Shown piece by piece: positions 7,961-16,173 of a stretch of 64,000 nt of DNA. Within the stretch, counting starts at the first letter, position 1, and every line of letters starts with the position of its first letter. The DNA is from JABSOG01 sp965277695. Lineage in GTDB: Bacteria > Pseudomonadota > Gammaproteobacteria > Enterobacterales > Alteromonadaceae. The DNA lies in assembly GCA_965277695.1 (NCBI GenBank), contig CBDIDQ010000131.1:1-64000 (forward strand), written 5' to 3'. The translations under genes and the position numbers were made by a program. The notes below the pieces were generated by a model that was not told the origin of the DNA, did no database searches, and worked only from the letters and a program-made list of their open reading frames with translations.

Positions 7961-9925
7961 CTAGCGACCAATTTTCATGGTCACCAAAGGTTTAAATTTA
8001 TTTTCTGAATTGCCCAGCAGATTCGAGTATATCTGACGATAAGCCAGTACGCTTTTAACGTAATCCCGAGTTTCTTTATAAGGTATTGTTTCAATCCAAA
8101 TATCTGCCGACAACGCTTTGTGAGATTTAATCCATTTGTTCACCCGGGAGCTTCCGGCGTTGTATGAGGCAGCGGCGATCACTTCGTTGTTATCGACACT
8201 TTTGAGCAGATATTTCAGGTAATCGGTGCCATAGCGGACGTTAGTGTTGGCATTAAACAGGTTGTTGCGTTTAACTTTCTTTTTAGCAATGAAACGAGCA
8301 GTAGCAGGCATCATTTGCATTAAACCAAGCGCCCCAGCTGGTGAGTAGGCATCAGCCATAAATGAGCTTTCTCTGCGAGCAATGGCAAAGGCCAATGAAG
8401 GCTCCAACTTGTTTCGTTTCGAATGCTTTGAAACGATAGTTTTATAGGCCAACGGAAAGCGTAAATTAACATCATCCCAGTACGATTGCTGAGGCAAAGT
8501 AAAGATCGCCCGCGAAAACCATTGATGCTGATTGGCCCACTTTGCTGCTGCCAGTTTTTGCCGTCGGTTTAATGGTTTATTCAATGAGTTCCACTCTCGC
8601 CGAGCTTGGTTGAAGCGCGATAATTGACGAAATTCTAATGCTCTTTGTGCGCCCGGGATATTGTTAATAGCGTTGATTTCAGCCTCACTAAAAACCAGTG
8701 GGCTATCAGCTAAATTAGGCATTTGATTAATCACAGTGGCAGCTAAAAAACCATAATAATGACGTTCTTTGGCCACTTTTTGATAAAACTTGTTGGCATC
8801 TGCTGTTGCCCCAGTTTGCTCCAACGCCCGTGCCAGCCAGTAAGACCAGCTTTCTTTATCGGCCATTTGCTGATTTAACGATTGTAATACCGCCAAGGCG
8901 TCATCCCAATCGCCGCGCCGTAAACTATCAGCAATACGCCATTGAATAATGTCATTAGTTAAGTCATCGGCAGGAATTTTCTCCAGCCACTGTGAAGCTT
9001 TTTGATCACCCGCTTTGGCCAAACGAATGGCAAATACTTTAGTTACCTCGGCCTTTTCAGCATTGGTGAAGTCAAACTTCTTTTGCATCTTGTCCCAACT
9101 GCGTAAAGCCAGCTTGCGATCCCGCCAAATCAGTCGTTTGATGCCATAAAGTAAAATCGCGCGTTCTTTGGGATCTTTGTTTGGAAAAGCCTTAAGTCGG
9201 CTGACCGTCTGCGGTTGGCGACGGGTTTTATGCCACAAGTCAGCCAAGTATTGGTCTTTTTCTGGAGATATTTTCTTTAAGTAGGGGATCAGGGTGTGAT
9301 TGCCTTTGGTCGCGGCGAGTGTTATCCGCTGCCACACTTTTTCAGCAGTGCGATAACCCGCTTGCTCCCACACTTTAAATAGCGGATCGCATTGTTTTGG
9401 TTGTGATTTTTTACTGACCCATAAGGCGTCAACTTGCGACAGTATCTTGGTCTGGTCCGCACCTGCGGCCAATTGAAAACGCAAATGATAACACTGCAAA
9501 GCGCTGTCTTGAGTAGGACGGTAATCTTCAATAAATAACTGTTGTTTATCTCGCTTGGCTAGGTACTTCAACCACTTTTTACGGAGCGGCCATTCCATCG
9601 GACTGTTGCTATGACGTTTTAAAAAGTCGCGGATCTGCGTTTTATTTTTTAAATAAGTATGCTTTTTCAAATAAGCCAGTTCAACATACGGCTGTAACGG
9701 ATAACCATCAAGCTGATTATAGAGTTTTCTATAGTGGCTGGATTTGGATAAACGGGCAGCATATTCGGCTTTTAAGAAAATAGCTCGCTGTTTGCTGTAG
9801 TCTGCAACAGGCGCTGCCGCTTGTGCAATATTTGCAGTTGCGGTTGCGGTTGCGGTTACGGTTGATAGTGCTGCCAATAAACACAATAGAGATAAGGTGG
9901 CTGGTCGTGGCCAAAACCTATGCAT
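7961..9925 (-). CDS. slt: Soluble lytic murein transglycosylase
   Basis: Periplasmic Slt70-type lytic transglycosylase of 654 residues from the chosen ATG. It cleaves the MurNAc-GlcNAc bond of peptidoglycan to give 1,6-anhydro ends. The long N-terminal part is the helical superhelix ring; the C-terminal SLT domain carries the catalytic Glu in FAIARRESSFMADAYSPAGA and the GLMQMMPATA motif. The start at 9925 (MHRFWPRP) gives a normal signal peptide; the frame stays open for 40 further codons to 10045, but that extension adds a second hydrophobic stretch and is judged less likely. The signal region holds a 6-bp tandem repeat (Thr-Ala). Confidence 0.93.
   Translation of the reverse strand: MHRFWPRPATLSLLCLLAALSTVTATATATANIAQAAAPVADYSKQRAIFLKAEYAARLSKSSHYRKLYNQLDGYPLQPYVELAYLKKHTYLKNKTQIRDFLKRHSNSPMEWPLRKKWLKYLAKRDKQQLFIEDYRPTQDSALQCYHLRFQLAAGADQTKILSQVDALWVSKKSQPKQCDPLFKVWEQAGYRTAEKVWQRITLAATKGNHTLIPYLKKISPEKDQYLADLWHKTRRQPQTVSRLKAFPNKDPKERAILLYGIKRLIWRDRKLALRSWDKMQKKFDFTNAEKAEVTKVFAIRLAKAGDQKASQWLEKIPADDLTNDIIQWRIADSLRRGDWDDALAVLQSLNQQMADKESWSYWLARALEQTGATADANKFYQKVAKERHYYGFLAATVINQMPNLADSPLVFSEAEINAINNIPGAQRALEFRQLSRFNQARREWNSLNKPLNRRQKLAAAKWANQHQWFSRAIFTLPQQSYWDDVNLRFPLAYKTIVSKHSKRNKLEPSLAFAIARRESSFMADAYSPAGALGLMQMMPATARFIAKKKVKRNNLFNANTNVRYGTDYLKYLLKSVDNNEVIAAASYNAGSSRVNKWIKSHKALSADIWIETIPYKETRDYVKSVLAYRQIYSNLLGNSENKFKPLVTMKIGR
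9837..9863 (-). repeat. 6-bp tandem repeat in the slt signal peptide
   Basis: GTTGCG repeated (three exact units, then GTTACG and GTT), in frame, encoding alternating Thr-Ala next to the signal peptidase region of Slt. Confidence 0.85.
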
Positions 9926-10104
9926 AACGGGGGATATTCCTAATCTGTTCGGACTCACCACGATAGCAAACATTGAGATAAAAACCATGGCTTTAGTGCG
10001 CCATATAGTAAGAAATAGTAAAAAAATGACGAAAAAAAACAGCAATTAATCAGTTTGTTGATTAATTGGTCATAGCCAGCAAAAGTTTGGCTATGATACG
10101 GGAA

Positions 10105-10124
10105 ATTCAAACAGGTGTTTAAAT
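10105..10124. promoter_or_regulatory. PsrA-like operator upstream of fadBA
   Basis: ATTCAAACAGGTGTTTAAAT is an imperfect palindrome (16 of 20 positions symmetric) of the form CAAAC-N4-GTTT. It matches the fatty-acid-responsive TetR-family regulator PsrA, known to repress fadBA in pseudomonads and Shewanella. It lies about 280 bp before the fadB ATG. The regulator gene itself is not in the window. Confidence 0.55.
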
Positions 10125-10261
10125 TTAGGTTGAAATTTTGTCAAGGACAGGACAAACTGTGCGCTGTTTAAAATTGTCCACATATAAAGTGGCTCCAATT
10201 TTTAGGCTCCAATCAAATAGGGTTACATTTAATCGTCTGAAAAACGCGATGGGCCGAGATT

Positions 10262-10320
10262 TCGGTGAATTCGTGTCTACGATGTACCTGCTCTACCGTA
10301 GACGAGGTTTTAACCTCGTT
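10262..10320 (-). repeat. Dispersed intergenic palindromic repeat, copy A
   Basis: Reverse-orientation copy of the family. The core CGTAGACGAGGTTTTAACCTC (10297-10317) is a hairpin (GAGGTT-TT-AACCTC), and GAATTCGTGTCTACG (10267-10281) is the companion arm seen at 52109 and 59857. Confidence 0.8.
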
Positions 10321-10405
10321 AATGTTGCAAGATAATCGCAACCTTAATTTGTTTTATACGGTCAGAGCCAATTTTTATGATGACTCTCAAGGGGGAGATG
10401 ATCGA

Positions 10406-12559
10406 ATGATTTACCAAAGTAATAGTATTCAAGTTGACTATTTCGAAGAAGGCTTTGTTGAGTTTAAGTTTGACTCCACAGGCTCCGTCAACAAATTTGA
10501 CCAGGCAACATTGACTGAATGTCAAGAAGCACTGGATATTCTACATAAAGACGCTTCACTCAAAGGCGTTATTTTCACCTCAGGCAAAGGCGCTTTTATC
10601 GTCGGTGCCGACATCACTGAGTTTCTCGAAACCTTTAAAGCATCAGAAGAAGAATTGACGCCGTGGATCAAAAGCGCTTCTGACATTTTTGACAGCGCCG
10701 AAGATTTACCAGTGCCGACAGTCGCTGCAATCAATGGCTTTGCTGTTGGTGGCGGTTGTGAGTGGACATTAACTGCGGATTACCGTGTTGCTGACACCAC
10801 AGCCCGTATCGGTTTACCAGAAACTAAATTGGGTTTGATGCCTGGTTTTGGTGGTACCGTGCGTTTACCGCGTATTATCGGTGCCGATAACGCCATGGAG
10901 TGGATCAGCACAGGCAAAGACTACAAAGCCGTTGATGCCCAAAAACAAGGGGCAATCGATGCGGTTGTCGCCCCTGAAAAATTGCGTGACGCTGCCATTT
11001 CAATGGTTAAAGACGCTGCTGCCGGTCTGCTGGACTGGAAAGCTAAGCGTCAACCGAAGTTAGCTGCAATCAAGTTAAACGCGATTGAGCAAGCAATGAG
11101 CTTTAACGTTGCTAAAGGCATGGTTTTTGGCAAAGCAGGCAAACATTACCCTGCGCCAGTTTTAGCTATCCAAACCATGGAAAAACAAGCCACTTTACCT
11201 CGCGCTGAAGCGGTGTTATTGGAAAATGCGGCATTTGCCAAATTAGCCAAAACTGATGCGGCAACTGCACAAATTGGTATTTTCCTTGGCGATCAAGTGA
11301 TCAAGGGTAAAGCCAAAAAAGCCGCCAAAATGGCCACTAAAGCCATCGACAAAGCCGCTGTTTTAGGTGCTGGCATCATGGGCGGCGGTATTGCTTATCA
11401 ATCTGCCTCTAAAGGCACCCCTATCGTGATGAAAGACATCAACGATGCGGCACTTGAGCTAGGTTTGTCAGAAGCGACTAAATTATTGAACAAACAGCTA
11501 TCTCGCGGTCGTATCAATGGCGCTAAAATGGCCGGTGTGTTGAATAATATCGTACCTTCTTTGTCTTATGATGCGGTTGCCGACGTTGATATCGTGGTTG
11601 AAGCGGTAGTCGAAAACCCTAAAGTCAAAGGCAGTGTACTGAAAGAAGTTGAAACTAAAGTATCCGACGATACTATTATTGCTTCAAATACCTCGACTAT
11701 CTCAATTGATTTGTTGGCCAAAAGCTTAGAAAACCCAGCACGTTTCTGTGGCATGCATTTCTTTAATCCGGTGCACAAAATGCCGTTGGTTGAAGTGATT
11801 CGCGGCGCAAAAACCTCTGATGAAACGATCGCTGCGGTTGTGGCTTATGCGGCTAAAATGGGCAAATCACCGATTGTGGTTGGTGACTGTCCGGGATTCT
11901 TTGTTAATCGTGTACTCTTCCCATATTTGGCTGGTTTCAGCTTGTTAGTTGCTGATGGCGCTGACTTTGTGGCAGTAGATAAAGTGATGAGCAAAGGCTT
12001 TGGTTGGCCTATGGGTCCGGCTTATTTGTGTGATGTTGTCGGTATTGATACTTGTCATCATTGTGTTGACGTGATGGCTGATGGCTTCCCGACACGCATG
12101 GGTAAATCAGATAAAGACCCAATCAAAGTATTATATGCCAATGATCGTTACGGTCAGAAAAATGGCAAAGGCTATTATAGCTACAGCGTTGATAAACGTG
12201 GTAGAGCCAAGCAAGAAGTTAATCCTGAAATTTATGACTTGTTATCGCCGATTTGCGATAACAGAAAAGCATTCGATAAAGACGAAATCATTGCCCGTTG
12301 TATGGTGCCGATGATTAACGAAACTATTCGTTGTCTAGAAGAAGGTATTATTGGTTCAGCTGCCGAAGCAGATATGGGCTTGATTTATGGTCTCGGTTTC
12401 CCGCCATTCAGAGGTGGTCCACTACGTTATGTTGATACCATTGGTATAGCAAACTTCGTTGAACTGGCAGACAAATACGCCCATTTGGGCGAAATGTATC
12501 AGGTAACTGATAAAACACGTGAAATGGCCGCCGCTGGCGCTGCCTTTCATCAAGCATAA
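10406..12559 (+). CDS. fadB: Fatty acid oxidation complex subunit alpha FadB
   Basis: 717 residues, close to E. coli FadB (729). A multifunctional beta-oxidation enzyme: the N-terminal crotonase domain (about 1-190; oxyanion and catalytic segments GKGAFIVGADI and NGFAVGGGCEWTLTADY) provides enoyl-CoA hydratase/isomerase activity. The central NAD domain begins at about 318 with LGAGIMGGGIAYQSA and carries 3-hydroxyacyl-CoA dehydrogenase activity with the catalytic His of MHFFNPVHKMPLVEV. C-terminal 3HCDH domains follow. Forms the alpha2-beta2 complex with FadA, encoded 18 bases downstream. The ATG at 10406 is chosen for its GGGGGAG site and alignment to FadB starts. Expected control by fatty acids through the upstream PsrA-like site. 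Confidence 0.97.
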   Translation: MIYQSNSIQVDYFEEGFVEFKFDSTGSVNKFDQATLTECQEALDILHKDASLKGVIFTSGKGAFIVGADITEFLETFKASEEELTPWIKSASDIFDSAEDLPVPTVAAINGFAVGGGCEWTLTADYRVADTTARIGLPETKLGLMPGFGGTVRLPRIIGADNAMEWISTGKDYKAVDAQKQGAIDAVVAPEKLRDAAISMVKDAAAGLLDWKAKRQPKLAAIKLNAIEQAMSFNVAKGMVFGKAGKHYPAPVLAIQTMEKQATLPRAEAVLLENAAFAKLAKTDAATAQIGIFLGDQVIKGKAKKAAKMATKAIDKAAVLGAGIMGGGIAYQSASKGTPIVMKDINDAALELGLSEATKLLNKQLSRGRINGAKMAGVLNNIVPSLSYDAVADVDIVVEAVVENPKVKGSVLKEVETKVSDDTIIASNTSTISIDLLAKSLENPARFCGMHFFNPVHKMPLVEVIRGAKTSDETIAAVVAYAAKMGKSPIVVGDCPGFFVNRVLFPYLAGFSLLVADGADFVAVDKVMSKGFGWPMGPAYLCDVVGIDTCHHCVDVMADGFPTRMGKSDKDPIKVLYANDRYGQKNGKGYYSYSVDKRGRAKQEVNPEIYDLLSPICDNRKAFDKDEIIARCMVPMINETIRCLEEGIIGSAAEADMGLIYGLGFPPFRGGPLRYVDTIGIANFVELADKYAHLGEMYQVTDKTREMAAAGAAFHQA

Positions 12560-12577
12560 TTCACGGGAGATTAGACG

Positions 12578-13741
12578 ATGAAAAATGCAGTAATTGTTGA
12601 TTGTATTCGCAGCCCAATGGGCCGTTCAAAAAACGGAGTCTTCCGTAATGTTCGTGCAGAAGAATTATCCTCACATTTAATGCGTACTATTTTAGAACGT
12701 AACTCGGCAGTAGATCCTACTGAGATTGCTGATGTGATTTGGGGTTGTGTACAACAAACCCTTGAACAAGGCTTTAATGTTGCGCGTAACGCCTCATTGT
12801 TGGCTGGCATTCCTCATAGTGTTCCTGCCGTGACGGTTAACCGTTTATGTGGTTCATCAATGTCGGCTTTGCACGAAGCCGCTATGGGTATCCAAACCGG
12901 TATGGGTGAAGTTTACCTCGTTGGCGGTGTAGAGCACATGGGTCATGTACCAATGAATCATGGTGTTGACTTTCATCCGGGCATGTCCAAATCTGTTGCT
13001 AAAGCTTCTGGCATGATGGGACTGACGGCAGAGATGTTGGGCAAAATGCACGGTATTTCACGTCAAATGCAAGATGAGTTTGGTGCTAGATCACACCGCT
13101 TGGCACATCAGGCGACGATTGAAGGACGTTTTGATAATGAGATCGTGCCTATTCAAGGCCATGATGCCGACGGCATTTTACGTTTGATCACATCGGATGA
13201 AGTTATTCGTCCAGAAACCACCGTTGAAGGGCTTGCTGCCTTGCGTCCGGCGTTTGATCCGGTCAATGGCACCGTGACTGCGGGCACTTCTTCTGCGTTA
13301 TCTGATGGTGCATCAGCGATGTTAATGATGGAAGAAGAGAAAGCCAAAGCGTTGGGATTAAACATTCGTGCCCGAGTTAAATCTATGGGTATTGCTGGTT
13401 GTGATCCATCAATCATGGGTTATGGTCCGGTGCCAGCTTCGAAAAAAGCGTTGAAAATGGCCGGATTGTCGATTGAAGATATCGGCATGGTTGAATTGAA
13501 CGAAGCGTTTGCAGCCCAGTCATTGCCAGTAGTTAAAGATTTGGGATTGGCTGACTTGGTTGATGATAAGGTTAACTTGAACGGTGGTGCCATTGCACTG
13601 GGTCACCCACTAGGTTGTTCAGGCTCGCGTATCTCAACCACACTAATCAATTTGATGGAAGCCAAAGACGTAGAGTTCGGTTTGGCGACTATGTGTATTG
13701 GTTTAGGTCAGGGTATTGCTACCGTGTTTGAACGCGTTTAA
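12578..13741 (+). CDS. fadA: 3-ketoacyl-CoA thiolase FadA
   Basis: 387 residues, the same length as E. coli FadA. Catalyses thiolytic release of acetyl-CoA, the last step of each beta-oxidation round. The catalytic triad is intact: C91 in VNRLCGSSMS, H343 in ALGHPLGCSG and C373 in TMCIGLGQG. Preceded by ACGGGAGAT as ribosome-binding site and 18 bases from fadB, so it is the second gene of the fadBA operon. Confidence 0.97.
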   Translation: MKNAVIVDCIRSPMGRSKNGVFRNVRAEELSSHLMRTILERNSAVDPTEIADVIWGCVQQTLEQGFNVARNASLLAGIPHSVPAVTVNRLCGSSMSALHEAAMGIQTGMGEVYLVGGVEHMGHVPMNHGVDFHPGMSKSVAKASGMMGLTAEMLGKMHGISRQMQDEFGARSHRLAHQATIEGRFDNEIVPIQGHDADGILRLITSDEVIRPETTVEGLAALRPAFDPVNGTVTAGTSSALSDGASAMLMMEEEKAKALGLNIRARVKSMGIAGCDPSIMGYGPVPASKKALKMAGLSIEDIGMVELNEAFAAQSLPVVKDLGLADLVDDKVNLNGGAIALGHPLGCSGSRISTTLINLMEAKDVEFGLATMCIGLGQGIATVFERV

Positions 13742-13751
13742 TTAATAGAAC

Positions 13752-13785
13752 GACAACCCAATATAGTGTATTTGGTGTTGTCTTT
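13752..13785 (+). terminator. Possible weak terminator after fadA
   Basis: GACAACCCAA (13752-13761) pairs imperfectly with TTGGTGTTGTC (13772-13782), followed by only TTT. It begins ten bases after the fadA stop. The U-tract is poor. Confidence 0.4.
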
Positions 13786-13819
13786 GAAGTCGGTGGGCTT
13801 TTGAGGTTTTTAGAGCCCT

Positions 13820-13968
13820 TTGTTCTTTAAAATCAAAAGCATTTTCACCACGGAGACACGGGGGCACGGAGAAAAGCAAAAAACCTTAAAAACAATAATC
13901 GTTTTTGATTTTGACTTTCTCCGTATCTCCGTGCCTCCGTGGTAGTGAGTTTTTGCTTTAAAGAACGA
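13820..13968. repeat. About 150-bp palindromic element with CCACGGAG arms
   Basis: Near-perfect inverted repeat between fadA and the convergent GGDEF gene. Inner arms: CACCACGGAGACACGGGGG (from 13847) continuing to about 13875, against CTCCGTATCTCCGTGCCTCC (13919-13938) continuing CGTGG to 13942. Outer arms: GTTCTTTAAA (about 13821-13830) against TTTAAAGAAC (13957-13966), extending the symmetry past the inner arms. Each arm is itself a degenerate tandem of CACGGAGA-like units. Looks like a mobile or structured palindrome rather than a simple terminator; open frames through it are not credible genes. Confidence 0.75.
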
Positions 13969-14043
13969 AGCGCTCCAGTAATCCTGATAAGCCCATCTAA
14001 CCATGTAACGATAGTGTTTGCCGATTAAAAGATAAGGCATCAA

Positions 14044-15294
14044 TCAACCCTGATGCATCACCAGTTTATTCCGTCCGGTATCTTTGGCTTGATATAACGC
14101 CTGATCGGCCAATGACATCAACTGCGCCAGTGACTGTTCACTGTTGATCACAATCGCCCCCATACTCAAGGTAAAGTTAAAACTAAAATCGCTAAAATTG
14201 ATGGTCATATTAGCAATCGCCTCTCTGAAGGTATTTAATTGATCCGTCATTAACTCGATATCATCTGCTGCCATAATAATTGAAAACTCTTCGCCGCCTA
14301 ATCGGGCAACTAAATCATTCGCAAAGTACTGACCGAACATTTTCGACAATTCAATTAAGACGTGATCGCCAACATCATGTCCGTAGCTGTCATTGATGTT
14401 TTTAAAGTGATCTAAATCCAGCATCACCAATAAGTTAGGTTGAGTGGCTTTTTTGATCTCTTTACAAATCGTTTTAGCTTTTTCAAAGAAATAACGACGA
14501 TTGTACAGTGAGGTTAAATAATCGGTATTGGCTGCCCGTTGAATTTCTTCGATATGTTGCAGTTTTTCAATATTCTGCATAATGCGACAATAAAACTCTT
14601 CTGGGCAGAAGGGCTTTTGCAGAAAATCATCCGCGCCATTTTTAATAAACCGGGCTGATTGATAACTTTTATTGGTGCCAGATATACCAATGACAATCAG
14701 CTCATCTTTGGCTCGGCCTTTGCGGATTTTTTGCACTAGCTCTATGCCATCCATACCTGGCATTTCTTGGTCGGTGATAACCATTTTAATATCAGGAAAC
14801 TCAGCCAAAGCGGCCAGTGCTTTGGTGCCATCAGCAACATCATAGACTTTAAAATTACGTCGCTTGAGCAACAAGCAAATTTGTTTGCGGGCCGTGAGTG
14901 AATCATCGACCACCAAAACACCGACGCGGTTATTGGTTAGCTGGTATTTTAAAATTCTGGCTAGGTAATGGTAGGCTTGGGCGTTTTCTTTGGTGATGTA
15001 ATCGACCACCGGTAAATTGAGGATTTTGCTACGGGTTTTGTCGTCCATTCTACCCGTCATTACGATGCTGGGGATGCGATGTTCCAACACATAAGGAATG
15101 ATTTCGCCATCAAGGGCGTCTGGTAGGCTGTAATCAATGCTGGCTAAAAAGAAGTCGTGTGGTTTAGACAGTAATTCTTTTACTTGTGCAAAAGAGACCG
15201 CAATAGTGACGCGATAGCCTAATGAAGTACCTATGTGTTCAATCACCTGAGCGACGTGTTTAGTGTCTTCAATGACTAATAAATGTTTTGACAC
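14044..15294 (-). CDS. Response regulator with two REC domains and a GGDEF diguanylate cyclase domain
   Basis: 416 residues. REC1 (about 1-118) starts HLLVIEDTKHV and has an Asp (IDYSLPDA) and a Lys (DYITKEN) at the expected places. REC2 (about 124-245) is canonical: VVDDSLTARKQ, phosphoacceptor Asp in VITDQEMPGMDG, Lys in DDFLQKPFCPEEF. The GGDEF domain (about 255-416) has LDLDHFKNINDSYGHDVGD and the active-site RLGGEEF, so cyclic di-GMP synthesis is likely. The RxxD inhibitory site expected just before it reads F-A-N-D, so product inhibition there is probably lost. Encoded alone, without a histidine kinase nearby. Confidence 0.93.
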   Translation of the reverse strand: MSKHLLVIEDTKHVAQVIEHIGTSLGYRVTIAVSFAQVKELLSKPHDFFLASIDYSLPDALDGEIIPYVLEHRIPSIVMTGRMDDKTRSKILNLPVVDYITKENAQAYHYLARILKYQLTNNRVGVLVVDDSLTARKQICLLLKRRNFKVYDVADGTKALAALAEFPDIKMVITDQEMPGMDGIELVQKIRKGRAKDELIVIGISGTNKSYQSARFIKNGADDFLQKPFCPEEFYCRIMQNIEKLQHIEEIQRAANTDYLTSLYNRRYFFEKAKTICKEIKKATQPNLLVMLDLDHFKNINDSYGHDVGDHVLIELSKMFGQYFANDLVARLGGEEFSIIMAADDIELMTDQLNTFREAIANMTINFSDFSFNFTLSMGAIVINSEQSLAQLMSLADQALYQAKDTGRNKLVMHQG

Positions 15295-15425
15295 CCTGAC
15301 CTCTGCATGGAAAGTTTTATCATTCTATAGAATATAGCGTAAATTGACCCAATAGGGCATAAATTTAACAAAAACAATAAGCTGCAACAATATGCGTACG
15401 GCCATAATGGGCCAAATACGTTGCT

Positions 15426-16031
15426 TTACTTGACTCGCTTAACCCTGATGCCTGAGCCTTTGCCTTTTTTAAACAACATGAATGAACCGAGTAGCGCTTC
15501 TTCTATTGCGATTGCGCCAGTGAAAGGTCGTCGGGTACGGGTATCGGTTTGTTTCCATACTTGCCCGTTGGCAAAAGTAAAGACTAACTGACCATAACGG
15601 TCGGCTTTTGAATTTTTAACGGTAAACAAGTGACGTTTGACTTTTTCTGGGGTTTTTTCTTTGAGACCAAAATTTTCGACGGTTTTTTCTTTAAGGCCAA
15701 AGTCGGCTTCTTTGGCTTTGACTGCTTGTTGAGCAGTCACTGTTTTGGTCGTTGCTGCGACATTGACCGCTACTGATGGTTGCACCCCGGTATGAGGACG
15801 AGTAACGTGCACAGGTTGATTTTGTGGCTGACTGGCAACTTGGCTTGCCAATCGATCGAAGCACGCTAGGCGGTCGTTATTATCAGTCACTTGACTACAA
15901 GCGGCAATACCTTGTAAGGGGCCTTGTAAGGGGCCTTGTAAGGGGCCTTGTAAGGGGCCTTGGGCCAATGCATTAGGTGTCAGTGCGCGAAGCAATAATA
16001 GCGAGGCAATTAGAATCAGGGGTCGTCTCAT
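15426..16031 (-). CDS. Secreted protein of unknown function with QGPL repeats and a CFDRLA motif
   Basis: 201 residues from the ATG at 16031, chosen because it places a signal peptide (MRRPLILIASLLLLRAL) at the N-terminus; the frame runs to 16097 without one. After cleavage near NALAQ come four QGPL repeats, then a C-x(n)-DRLACFDRLA motif seen in many proteobacterial periplasmic proteins. A Lys-rich middle follows, then a C-terminal beta-rich part (FANGQVWKQTD, ALLGSFMLFKKGKGSGIRVKRVK) also recurrent in such proteins. Function unknown. Encoded just downstream of the TonB receptor on the same strand but separated by a terminator. Confidence 0.8.
   Translation of the reverse strand: MRRPLILIASLLLLRALTPNALAQGPLQGPLQGPLQGPLQGIAACSQVTDNNDRLACFDRLASQVASQPQNQPVHVTRPHTGVQPSVAVNVAATTKTVTAQQAVKAKEADFGLKEKTVENFGLKEKTPEKVKRHLFTVKNSKADRYGQLVFTFANGQVWKQTDTRTRRPFTGAIAIEEALLGSFMLFKKGKGSGIRVKRVK
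15910..15957 (-). repeat. Four exact 12-bp tandem repeats encoding QGPL
   Basis: CCTTGTAAGGGG repeated four times exactly, plus a partial fifth (CCTTG). In frame on the minus strand, giving Gln-Gly-Pro-Leu at the mature N-terminus of the secreted protein. Perfect identity at the DNA level suggests recent expansion. Confidence 0.95.
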
Positions 16032-16103
16032 GGGTTTTTTCTCTTTGGCAAAGGTCGCGTAAAAATATACGATAGTTCGGTTTGTGATGCGGCACATTAT
16101 AAC

Positions 16104-16135
16104 GAAAAAAAGCCCTGCATGTGCAGGGCTTTTTG
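16104..16135 (-). terminator. Rho-independent terminator of the TonB receptor gene
   Basis: AGCCCTGCA (16111-16119) and TGCAGGGCT (16122-16130) form a 9-bp perfect stem with a 2-base gap. It is flanked by A7 on the left and T5 on the right, so it can work in both directions; it ends the minus-strand receptor transcript. Confidence 0.9.
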
Positions 16136-16173
16136 GTCTTGCTTGGTTCTAGCTAATTCGTTAAGAATTTAAC

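Larger units (their letters stand above)
9926..10405. other. Divergent regulatory region between slt and fadB
   Basis: 480 bp without a supported gene. It holds a PsrA-like operator (10105-10124), a copy of the dispersed intergenic repeat (10262-10320) and, at its right end, the strong fadB ribosome-binding site GGGGGAG (10391-10397). An open frame runs into fadB from 10265, but it crosses the repeat and lacks a convincing start. Confidence 0.7.

Noticed and set aside
9926..10045. 40-codon N-terminal extension of Slt
   Set aside because: Would add a second hydrophobic segment before a normal signal peptide; the homologues' start pattern favours 9925.
10265..10405. 47-codon N-terminal extension of FadB
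   Set aside because: Crosses a dispersed repeat copy and lies upstream of the strong GGGGGAG ribosome-binding site before the ATG at 10406.
13810..14043. 77-codon minus-strand open frame after the GGDEF gene
   Set aside because: It runs straight through the 150-bp palindrome; its Pro/Cys-rich middle is simply the translated repeat, and there is no ribosome-binding site.
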